Shown here: in pieces, positions 12,292 through 23,400 of the stretch
Numbering within the stretch: position 1 is the stretch's first letter
Layout: each line of letters begins with the position of its first letter
DNA from: Cannabis sativa
Taxonomy: Eukaryota > Streptophyta > Magnoliopsida > Rosales > Cannabaceae
NCBI RefSeq assembly: GCF_029168945.1
Contig: NC_083604.1
Span: 65,798,211 to 65,862,210, forward strand
Direction of reading: 5' to 3'
Length of the DNA: 64,000 nucleotides
Position numbers and translations under genes: made by a program
The notes under the pieces: model-generated
Database searches by the model: none
The model's input: the letters and a program-made list of their open reading frames with translations, nothing else
Told to the model about the DNA's origin: nothing

Positions 12292-12452
12292 TTATATTCT
12301 AGTATTTTCTTGTTGCTGATCTAACTGTTTATAATTAGCTTCCGTCATGATTGTAACTAACTTATCATATTGTTATTGTATATAAGAGCTCTTCAGTTCT
12401 GTTTAGTAATAATATACAGAAAGTATTTTTCCCTAACCTTTTCTTTCTCTCA
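12241..12452 (+). repeat. Copia polypurine tract and 3' LTR (end approximate)
   Basis: TTGAGGGGGG (ending 12247) is a typical copia polypurine tract, and TGTTAGATAAGC starts the LTR at 12248. A TATATAAGAGC-like box lies at about 12380. I place the end at a TCTCTCA (12446-12452), but the partner LTR is not in the window. Confidence 0.6.
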
Positions 12453-12842
12453 TGTTTTATTATTATTTTTTATTTTTAGTCTACGATTATAATTGCTATT
12501 TGAATTTCAGTTTAACTCAATTTAAATCAAAGCACAAATAACTTTTCTTTTAAGTTTATCAATTGGAGTTGGGAGTCTTCTCATGTTTGTATCATTCTTC
12601 TTTTGATATAGTGTTTAATTAAAATTTTGACTCCGATGAAAAAAAGGAAGAAAAACAAATAATAATGTAGGAATGTGTGATCTGAGATTAAAAGATCACA
12701 ATAAAATATGCTTCTTTTTTAATCCAACTTCAAATAATATCAAAATCCAAAGTTTTATTAATAGTTAGCATCAAAAGTTTCAGTTATACAGACATGACAT
12801 ATATGCTACATCTTAAATATTTTACAATATTTATGCTCAGTT

Positions 12843-12878
<36 letters not shown>

Positions 12879-12990
12879 TAATAACATCAACTAATATAAA
12901 AATTTTATCTCTATTTCAACGGACCAAATGATTTTTTTTAAAAGGTAAAAATAAAAAATATAATTAATAATAAAAAGATAAATAAAAGAG
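12453..12990. other. AT-rich stretch with a TAA microsatellite
   Basis: No gene seen. A (TAA)n/(AAT)n run of about 35 bp is at 12844-12880. Confidence 0.6.
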
Positions 12991-13164
12991 GAATTTTCAT
13001 AAATATGCGAATTGAGGGTATAGTTTACTTTTTTATGGCATAAATAAATAATACTATAGGATTATGGGTTTTTTTTTATTTTTTTACATTTATATGGGAT
13101 TTTTTTATGTCATATTTTTGTTAAAACAAATAGAAATCTCATATTTATAAAACAACAATAAGTT

Positions 13165-13305
13165 TTATCGGAAAAATTGTCGGCAGCGGAAAAATCGTCG
13201 GAAAAAGTCATCGGCACCGGGAAAGCCGTCGGAAAAATTACCGCCACCGGAAAAATCACCGAAAAAGTCGTCGAAAAAGTCATCGTCGCCGGAAAAGTCA
13301 CCAGA
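13165..13305 (-). repeat. Degenerate tandem repeat of CCGGAAAAAT-type units
   Basis: CGGAAAAA/GTCGTCGG units repeat with a period of roughly 27-30 bp. On the minus strand the run is open (13,110-13,301) and would give a low-complexity FP/FS-rich peptide. A related short stretch lies at 18,590-18,640 in the adjacent element. I do not support it as a gene. Confidence 0.5.
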
Positions 13306-13329
13306 AGTAAATGTCTTATATATAACTAA

Positions 13330-15790
13330 AAATATAATCGGTTATATGAATAAAAACTAATAACTCAAACCGGTTATAATTGAAATATAACCGGTTATGT
13401 AACATAATATATAAATACAAATAACATAAAATAAATCAAACCAGTTATAATCAAAATATAACCGGTTCCAAAACAGAATTATAATGAATAAAAATAAATA
13501 ACAACGAAATAACTCAAACCGGTTATAACTAAAATAAAACTGGTTATATAACATAATAAATACAAACAAGTAACACGCAATAACTCAAACTGATTACAAT
13601 TAAAAACAAAGAAGAAATCAGTTCCTAAAACACTGAAATATAAATTAAAAACAAAATTAGTTCACAATAAAATAGTTCATAACACATAATACCTCATAAA
13701 ACCGGTTATAATTTTTTTAAAAAAAAAATGTGGGGATCAAATGTCTCGGATATAATAAAAATAGAACTGGTTCTATAACATAATGAATAAAAATAAATAA
13801 AACAAAATAACTCAAACCGGTTATAATTAACTCAAACCAGTTATAATTAAAATAGAACCGGTTCTATAATAGTGTTATAATGAATAAAAATCAATAACAC
13901 GAAATAACTCAAAACTGATTATAACTAAAATAGAACCGGTTATAAAACATAATGAATACAAACAAGTAACACACAATAATTTAAACCGATTACAATTAAA
14001 AAATAAAGTAAAAATTAGTTCCTAAAACACTGAAACATAAATTAAAAACAAAACTAGTTCTACAATAAAAAACCTCTTAACACATAATACCTCATAAAAC
14101 CGATTATAATTTTTTTTTCAAAAGGTGAGGATCAATTTGAAAAAATACTGAGGCATAAATATGAAAAGAACCAGCTCCATAACAAAATAAATAACACAAA
14201 TAATAATACACAATAACTAAAAATATAATATAAAAAATCAGTTATATTTATCAACTAGTTAAAAATTTGAGGAAAAATAACTAGTTTCATATAGCAACTA
14301 AGAAAAAAACCAGTTAAATAAAACAAATCAATAAAAAACTAGTTCCTTGATTAACTAAATAAAAAATCAGTTCCTGAAATAACTAAATTAAAAACTAGTT
14401 TCTAAAATAAATAATTCAAGAATTAATTTTTGAATTGATTATAAAAAACCTGTTCAGTAAATTCCACTTATAACCAGTCCCTTTACACACAAATATCCAC
14501 ATAAGCATTTTACAACAGAAATAAACAACAAAGGACTCAATCCTAGGTGGCTTCGCCTCTACTGGATCAAGAAATAGGAGTTAGTTACAACTGTTATTGT
14601 AACCAACTCCTAGATCTTTGATCAACCGACTTTGACACAAATATAAAAGCAGGAAATCAAAACAAATACAGGTAGACAACACAGATCAGAAGAGAGAGAG
14701 GGAGAGAAGGAGTAAACCCTAGTGTTCTGAAGACCTCAGCTCCACGATCCAAAGACGAGAATGGAGTTCTCGTGGTGAGGAATCAGAGGAAAGGAAGTAC
14801 ATGCACAACAAACAGAAACTGAGTTAGATCGAGAACAAATCAGAAAGAAAACAAAAGCAAAAGTGTACAAAAGAGAAAATTGAGTTTACCTGGTCGATCT
14901 TATGTGACAGGAAGCTCCAAAACTTGTAAATCGACATTGTTGATAGTGGATATCAAGCTAAAATCTCTGAAATGAGCTTGATAGAGACGTAGCCCAGTTT
15001 TGGGTGAACTCTGAAATAAATTTCTTGGTGTTTTCTCTCCCTTACTTTGTTTTTCATTTTGCTAAACCTAAATCTGTGTGTGTGTGGGTGTGATTCTGGG
15101 TTTTGTGCTTAGAATCGAGCAAGTTCTTGAAGAGAACTTGCTCTGCTAGGGTTTCGAGTTGTGAGGCTGAGAGTGCATTGTGTCTGAGTGTTAAGGTTTC
15201 TAGACTCTTCTTGGAGAGTCTTTAACCCGGGGAACCAAACGACACAAGAGTTGGTGTCGTGTTGTTTAAATGTTGCTGTTTTTTGTCTAAAGCTAAGTTA
15301 GACAAGGAAAGGTCAATTTTAACCTTGTATACTGATATTAATAAGTTTTGTTGGTGTAGGTTAAATTGGTAAAATCCTACAAAACCAGATGACATAAATT
15401 AAAATAGACTCGGTTCAAGAACAAAATGACTAAAAACAAATAACACACAATAACTCAGAAACTGGTTATAATTTAAAAATAATTAAGATTGAATTAGTTT
15501 AAAAATAAAAACATAGAGACAAAATAAAATAGAACCGGTTCCACAATAAAATGAGTAAAAAAAATAACACACAATAACTCAGAAAGCAAGTTATAATTAA
15601 AACATAAGAGAAAATCAATTCCAAATATACTAATAAATAAATTCAATAGAACCGGGTCCACAATTAAATAACGAGATGACTCAACCACACCTAGAACCTA
15701 ACACTGATACATAAATTAAAGCAAAACTAGTTCGACAATAAAATGAGCAAAAACAAATTACACACAATAAATCACACAAAGATTTTGTTG
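13330..15790. repeat. Array of dispersed AACCGGTTATAAT motifs
   Basis: By eye about 20 copies of AACCGGTTATAAT, AACCAGTTATAAT, GAACCGGTTCT and close variants occur in both orientations at irregular spacing, often 20-100 bp. AT-rich DNA separates them and the solo LTR interrupts them. The same core occurs throughout 20,335-28,900. Confidence 0.8.
14451..15381 (+). mobile_element. Candidate solo LTR (931 bp) with 5-bp target duplication
   Basis: The segment begins TGTTCAGT and ends ATCCTACA, so it has TG..CA ends. AAACC flanks it on both sides (14446-14450 and 15382-15386). A TATA-like AATATAAAAGC lies near 14640, followed by a GA-rich leader. A near-perfect hairpin (AGGAGTTAGTTACAA, 14576-14612) lies in the U3-like part. 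Its composition differs from the motif-rich AT DNA around it. AAACC is common locally, so the duplication could be chance. Confidence 0.5.
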
Positions 15791-16455
15791 CATCCCTTAT
15801 CCCCTTTCTCTATAACCATTATACATTACGATATCATATTTTATCAAATAAACAATTTGCCAAACTTTAGCATTTTTGTCAGAACCCTTTCAAAGAAATA
15901 TTCTTAGTAGTCATTAATTCCAAAATTCTCATAACATTGCTGGTTTATGAGAGAAAATGGAGTTTACAGCTCTACAGTATAGAAATAAGAGACACACCTA
16001 TACTAGATTCTAAATCTGCCAAAAGTGATGGGAGTAAATTTATTATGCTTAGTGTTTGCATATCACTGCTACAATACATATAATCTCAATATCAAAACGT
16101 AGACTGGTTAGAAAAATAATATTCCAAGTCATTAATTTAAAGATCCACTTAAAAAGACTGGATTATCATTTAGAAACAAAAACACCAAACAAACCACTAT
16201 AGTTTTGACAAACAAGACCAACAGTTGGAGTATAATTTAAGAGATTATATTTATGCCTAGTCTGAAATAATAGTTTCTATGAATCTGGGCCTCATTTAAA
16301 GTGAAAGAGAGCTGTAATATGGTATTTGTGTGTGTGCGCGCAATTTAATTTCATTACTTAAGTAAAAATGAGAGAAAATTGTGACTATGTACCTTTTTTC
16401 ACGTCCAACTTTGGCACTCTGCCTTTATCAAATCTAATGTAAGTAAAATTTCTTC
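15790..16455. other. Non-coding segment inside the Pack-MULE-like element
   Basis: No ORF or recognisable repeat. Its composition is less AT-extreme than the motif region, so it may be captured non-coding or intronic host DNA. Confidence 0.4.
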
Positions 16456-17297
<842 letters not shown>

Positions 17298-17299
17298 AA

Positions 17300-17443
17300 T
17301 AATTAAGTATCCTCCATTTTGCCACTGTGTATGGAACAGAAGGTCCATCTCTTGCTTCCACTTCGTACCTCTTCAAATCAGCCATGAATCGTTCAATTTG
17401 TTGGTCTGTTGACATGACATTTGGTGGAAGAAACCCTCTCAGA
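17300..17443 (-). pseudogene. Captured exon fragment of NAD-dependent malic enzyme
   Basis: Read on the minus strand from a splice acceptor (TAATTAG at 17444-17450), the exon gives LRGFLPPNVMSTDQQIERFM, then DLKRYEVEARDGPS and VAKWRILN. This matches the N-terminal part of plant mitochondrial NAD-malic enzyme, most like the 59-kDa/beta type. The match stops at about 17303, where the sequence passes directly into the inositol-3-phosphate synthase fragment of the opposite strand. That abrupt junction marks a rearranged chimera. The full enzyme decarboxylates malate in mitochondria. This piece cannot. Confidence 0.75.
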
Positions 17444-17610
17444 CTAATTACCAACCAAAATAATAAATTATTTCATACCAGCTATACAGAACAGAGCAAG
17501 GTCAAGGTATAGAAAAGGAATCCATTAATGGTGCCTGCTGCTTCTGCTTTGGATCTTGTATCTTGACCTAAAACCGACAGAGATGAGAGATGTGACGGAA
17601 GGCCATCTAA

Positions 17611-17823
17611 TTAAGGCATGAACTCCGGCGAGAAAACAAAATCAGGTGGCTGAGCTGTACCCGCTGCAAAGGGTGTTCCTGGTTTGGGAGTCGTCGTTAT
17701 TGGGTTCTTCCCAAAAATCTCTTTGGGGAATAAAACCTCTGAAATCCCAAAAATGGCGACTGAGATTTGATCAAAAACTGTTTGGGTCACAGATACTTGA
17801 ACGATGCATGTGTTGATTGCCAC
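17611..17823 (-). pseudogene. Unidentified 70-codon ORF, possible captured exon
   Basis: An open stretch with codon-like composition (hydrophobic middle, Pro/Gly-rich end). I do not recognise it. Its GC is higher than the surrounding TIR DNA, which fits captured host sequence like the two fragments next to it. It could also be chance. Confidence 0.3.
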
Positions 17824-18088
17824 TCATCCATTAACTCTATAAATGTTGAGCTTGAAGCTTCCTGCGCCCATGTCTTCCCATATTTATTATTTTTTAAATT
17901 AGTTTAATATAATATAAATGGAAGTAATGAAAAAACTTAAAAGTATGGGATTTTTATCTTTCTTTATAAAAATATGAGTTAAAAAAGTCCATCTAAACAT
18001 ATCTCATTAACTTTATTTAATTTATGCCAAAAAAAGTAAATACTAAAAAATTCCCATAATTTATGTAATTTCAACTAAATAAAAAAAA

Positions 18089-18250
18089 GTGAAAATTACA
18101 CCAAATATGGGATTCTACAAAAAAGTTTGAAAAATATGGCATTTTTAAGTTTACCACCCTTATATGGCATTTATTTAAATTTAAAGTTATATATGGTATT
18201 TACTTTGCCACATTTTTGTAAATTCAATTTTAAATCCCATATTGTGTATT
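18089..18250 (+). repeat. Left terminal inverted repeat of the large MULE
   Basis: It contains repeated ATATGG(G/C)ATT words spaced as in the right TIR (29520-29669). Identity is only moderate, as is usual for this MULE group. Confidence 0.65.
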
Positions 18251-19334
18251 CAGCCCAATTTGAAAGGGTATGTTTGTAATTTTATATTATTTTTTGCCAA
18301 CCGTTTTTTTTTCATGGGTTGTTCTTTTTTTTTTAAGAAAAAAAATAAAAAAAAAATCAAAACCAGCCTTTGTCTTTTCAACTTCTGCATGTAATGAGTA
18401 CCTCTATTACTCATCTACCATTTTCCTTTCATATCATTTCAAAGTTTCTCTTCTAACCAGTTTGTGCATCCCATTCTAGGGTTTCTTTCTCTTTATTTTT
18501 TTCTTCTCTTCGTTGATATTCATCCCATTATCTTTGTTTTGTTCTTCTTTTTATTCCTTTTTCTTAACAGTTTTTTCCCTTCATATTTCGACGGCGTCAT
18601 CCTCACGCAAGTCATCGGCGGAAACCGGTTTGCATTTTCGTTTGTGGTGTGGATTGGAGTTGCTATAAGGTTTGTTCATATTATCTTTTGATTTTTTTTT
18701 ATGTTTTTGATTAGTGGGTATCTTAGTGTTGTTGTTGTTGTTACAAGTTTCAAATATGGAAATGTTATATTATTTATGTTGCTTTATGGGTTCGGGTTAT
18801 ATTTGTTTTTTATGGGTTGTTTTAAATTTCTAGTGTTATATTTGAATTTATTTTTGTTGGTGGGTGTGTGGTTTTGTGTTTCAATTTTTGTTGTGTTTAA
18901 TAAGGTGGTAAGTTGATGTTGTTCTCTTAATTTTTCAAGCCTCATAATGATGCTGTGAAGCAAGTTTTGTGCTTTTGAATAGGTGTTGTTTGTCTTGTTT
19001 TTGCTGAGTTTATGTAGGTGTGTGTCGAGTGTTGGGGGAATGGGTGTTAGAGTATCGGTTGCTATTTTGAGTTAAAAATTTTGTTATCAAAATGTAGAGC
19101 AGAATGAGAATAAGTGGGGGACTGTTTATTAGCTTTTTTGATGTGTTTATGTTTTGTTGTACTTTTTTTTTTGGAATGGAAGCCCTTTTTAGTGATTTCT
19201 GAGGTAATTAATTAAAAAGTAAAAGAAGCTATTAGCTATATATCATAAACTAAAAACAGTGAATCTCTTAGTGATTTACAACATTGTTAAGCACTTTGAC
19301 ATTGTGTGAGATTTATGGTTGTGAGTTAATACAA

Positions 19335-19338
<4 letters not shown>

Positions 19339-19404
<66 letters not shown>
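19339..19404. repeat. (AG)n microsatellite
   Basis: About 33 uninterrupted AG dinucleotides. It is likely length-polymorphic. Confidence 0.95.
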
Positions 19405-19407
<3 letters not shown>

Positions 19408-19977
19408 GGTAATGATCAATAGTGAAGAGTGTGAGTTTCAACGTTGAATGGGTAAGCGTTGTTAGATCTAATTGTTTTTCCTGTTTTATCTTCTTAAACA
19501 TTTCTGACCCAAACTTTGTTATCTTTGTTTCAAAGTCTTATCTTAAGTTGGAAATTGTTGAACACTACAACTGTTGATTAGATTTCTGATCATTGTTTGT
19601 GTCTTTTGCATATTGCTTGATGTACCATGCCAAAATGTAGTTGCTTTAATTTTCTCATTGTTTTTAGGAACTTAATCTTGGTTGTCTACTAATGCTAAGA
19701 AATCTTGTAGACACAAACACTAGTTACTTGAAATTCGGAGCACGAGAGAATTACAGTCTTCACAAGTGGTTTAGTTTTACTACCCCTAGTAAAGATACAA
19801 GTTGGTTTGATTTAACATTTAGATTGATCACAAGTTGCTTGGGTGTGAGATTTATGGTTGTGTGTATATATATTCATATTGTACTTAATCTCCCCATGTC
19901 TGAACCAATCAAGCGAAGAGTGTACTCAATTAATGGTGCATCCTAATGATTAATTTGTTAGTATTGATGATATTAAC

Positions 19978-20232
19978 TCAATAATTTTTTTTAACATATA
20001 AATATAAAGATTTATTTACCTCATAGTGATCAACAAGCTCATGGAAGTAAGAGTAGACTTTATTACAAGTATTAGAGTTCCACACAAACTCATTGGTGGG
20101 ATCAAGAATAAAGGTGAGCTTATCCATATGGGTTTGATCAAATTCGCATGTAACAGGGTCTATATAAGATGCATAGATCCTCACATGTCGAGTCACACTA
20201 CTCAACCATTGCCCACCATATTCTCTGTTCAT
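19978..20232 (-). pseudogene. Unidentified exon-like ORF inside the MULE
   Basis: 84 codons with protein-like composition: REYGGQWLSSVTRHVRIYAS, then DPVTCEFDQTHMDKLTFILD, NEFVWNS and a HELVDHYE end. DHYE is followed by GAG/GTAAATAAA, a good splice donor, so this looks like a single exon cut at its 3' border. I recall no function for it. It has no partner exon nearby that I can see. It is either a captured host exon or the remnant of an additional MULE gene. Confidence 0.45.
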
Positions 20233-20483
20233 GGTCTTGCTTTTGACATTTTACTATTTTACTCAACCATTACTATTTTTCATACTCTTTATTTTATCTT
20301 TTCTAGAAAAAGAATGTCTTTATTGTACTTGTTATAAACCGGTTTTATTTATTAAATTTTGGTAGCTATGGAAGAGCTCATAAACCAGTTTTAGACTTTA
20401 ATTATTAAATTGTATTTATTTGTGTTTGTTATCATCCTTTCTATTTTATTTCGTTTTCACTTTGTATTTATGTTTTTTAACAG

Positions 20484-23400
20484 ATGGAACAAGTTGCTGA
20501 AACTGGTTCAGTCGTTGGCGGTAAAAGAAAATCTTCTCGTAATATTAGTGGTATATCAAAAAAGGGTAAAGCAAAAAAAAATACGGTATGTTTATACATT
20601 TTACATGGTATGTGTTTGTATTATTGTATTAAGATATGTTTTTTTTTCTTTTTTTTTTTAATTTGAAAATGTTTCATTATTATTTACATTATTTTTTTGT
20701 TATTTTTTAGGAAAAGTTGTCTGATTCCATAGATGATGAGCATATTGTTGATTTTATAAGTAAAGATAAAAAGAAAACCCTGTTGAAGTCTGTGACAAGA
20801 AGAAAGCGCCCGACGGAACCGAGTGTTTCATCTATTCCTGCTGCCCCTACGGTAATTATAACAGGAAACTGGTTTCTTTTTGTCAATTGTATATTTTGTT
20901 ATAATTTAGTTTTATTGTTGTGAAACTGGTTTTTATCCCTTATATATTTATTTGTAGGTTATATATTTCATTATTAAACTGGTTTTATGTAGATCAAAGT
21001 TGTTTCGATTTTTGTGAAACTTTTTTTTTTTTGTATTTGTTTCTTTATTTTTGTTATTTGACATTTTAAATTGTTTTTCTGTTTGTTTCTTGAATTTATA
21101 TCTCAGGTGTTTTATTTTAAAATTAAACCCAAAAAGAGATTCGGAGGTGTTGCTCAAGATTTCAACGATACAAGTGTCCTCCTTGAAATGAAGTTAAGAT
21201 TTTCACGTGAGCAAGAAAAAATCTTTCGAAAGACGCCATTTGGGTTTTTGTTTGATATGCATACACTTGTTTTTCAAAAAGAATTGGTGCATCTTATGTT
21301 ATTAAGGCAACTTAACACGGAGAGGGATGATCAGGAGTGTTGGTATAAGATAGGTTCTAAAGCCGTTAGATTTGGAGTAGAGGAGTTTTCCGCTATAACT
21401 GGTTTTAATTGTGGTGGTCAATACGACTTGAAACCTCTTAGCAAAAAGAAGATGTTAAAGTTTAAATCTAGGATGTTTCCTAACTTTGGCATTACTGACA
21501 AAGTCACAAGAAGGGATGTGAGAGATGTTTTTCTTGATCAAGAATTTCTCATTGATGATGATGATGTAGTTAAGATGGGTGTTGTGTATTTACTCTCTTG
21601 CTACTTGTTTGGATTTACACATGACAAAAAGGTAGATAATTTTCTTTTTGGGCTTGTTAATGGTGATGATTATCTAGATGTTCTAAATGGTTTTGCATTT
21701 GGAAAAATGCTTTGGGAGAGGACATTCTACTATTTGACAATTGCTATTAAGGATGGTAATTCTATATTTGATGAACTTGAAGCAAAGGGTAAGAATTTCA
21801 AGAAGTACAAACTTCCTGGATTTGTTGTTCCCTTTCATGTTTGGCTTTATGAGATTATTCCTAGCTTGTCCCCTGAATATTGTGTGAGGAAAGGTTCTGA
21901 GTTTCGCCGAATACTTAATTGGCAAAGTTTCGATGTTCCTGGTTTTGTGACTTTACTCGAAAAGGTTTTCAATAACCCTGAGGTATAATAGTCTTTGTAC
22001 CTGGTTTTACTATTATATTTTTTTATTTGGCTTTTTTTATAGTATAGAAACTGGTTTTTAACAGGTCATTGTAGATGATTTTCGTCTTACTGATGCTGAG
22101 AGACGTAATCGTCTTTTGAAGAATTTTAAGTTTCAACCCGTGTATCTTCCTAAGAGTGTGGATGATGAGAAGGTAAGAAACCAGTTTTCAAACATTTTTT
22201 TTACAAATTGTTTTGCTAACATTTCATATTATCTTTTTTAATATTTTTTGTGTCTTTTGTAGGATTTTGAGGAGAAGTTTGAGAATATTTGCAGAAATTT
22301 ATCATTTATTAAAGATTCTCAAGCATCCATTCGTATTGAGATGGCAATCTTCAAAGATGAGTTCTCTCGGGATTTGGCTAAGTTGAGTGGGATGATTGAA
22401 AAGATGACCTCCGAAAATCATGAAAAGATGGACACAACCGATTTGTTTGGTGCTTCTGATAGAGAGGTAGATCGTTTATTATTGTTTATATTAACGAAAT
22501 TATTAGTTTCTTTTAATTTTTATATGTAATTATTTTTTAGTATAATTGATTATCACGTTGAAACTGGTTTTTTTTTAAGTTACTATTTTTTGATTAATTT
22601 TTCTTTTTGTATTGTATTTTTTTCTTTATGTTTTTTTAAGAAACTGTTCTTTTTAAAAAAAAAAATTGAAGAATTAGTTTAATTTGTTGTTGATTAAACT
22701 AGTTTTAATGTTGGCACCGTTTTTTAAGTTATTTTTTGTTCCATTATTTTATTTTTTTTATGTTGTTGTTGAAATAGCTTTTTGAAGTTAATATGACTTT
22801 TTTAATATAGTTACCCTTATGTTTTTTCTTATTGTTTTTTGTATGAAACTGGTTTTCTTCTCTTTTAGTCAAAATATTTATTTTTTTCTTATTGTTTTGT
22901 GTATGAAACTGGTTTTCTTATCTTTTAATCAAATTATTTAATTTTTTACAGGCTTATTATCGGGATTTGTCTAATGATGTTGGTGGTCTAGAATTGTCAG
23001 TTCCCAGTGTTAAGTCTGCGGTACATGTTTTAACCATTTTTTTGTTATATTTTGAAACCAGTTTATGTGATTTTGAATCTTTTTTTTTCCCTTTTTATAT
23101 AACTAGTTTCTTTTTGTTATGTAGGTTCATGAGGACAATGTTGATTATGGTCAATATTATTTGTCTCCTGATGTTATGAAAGTTGTTGACAATACAATCA
23201 AAGACGTTTTGTGTTCAAAAGATCAGCCTTCTTGTGAAAAAAATAATAATATGGAAATGGTTGTGTTTGATGATTCTTATCAAACGCCAGAAAACCCAAA
23301 GCGCATTCGGAAGGAGAGTTCTATTGTATTGTCTCTGTTGAGAATCATGGGGTTCCATCTCAAAACCAATTGGCAATGAGTGGAGTAATCCATGTTCTTA

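Larger units (their letters stand above)
18251..20483. other. 5' region of the Ulp1-type gene within the MULE
   Basis: Non-coding on the plus strand. A possible 5'-UTR exon ends at a donor near 18671 (AAG/GTTTGT). Together with the acceptor directly before the start codon (TTTTTAACAG/ATG, 20474-20486) this suggests a leader intron. A long (AG)n run lies at 19339-19404. The AAACYGGTTT motif first appears at 20335. A minus-strand exon-like ORF (19978-20232) is listed separately. Confidence 0.45.

Noticed and set aside
13330..15790. CRISPR-like array from regularly recurring short repeats
   Set aside because: Spacing is irregular, orientation is mixed and the DNA is eukaryotic.
16381..16440. 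Reverse-strand match to the exon preceding the inositol-3-phosphate synthase fragment
   Set aside because: Only a few residues (VPKL-like) agree and the strand is wrong; treated as chance.
18270..18916. Chain of T-rich plus-strand ORFs
   Set aside because: Phe/Leu/Val-rich translations of T-rich leader DNA, not membrane proteins.
19313..19501. Minus-strand ORF with a long Leu-Ser repeat
   Set aside because: Translation of the AG microsatellite.
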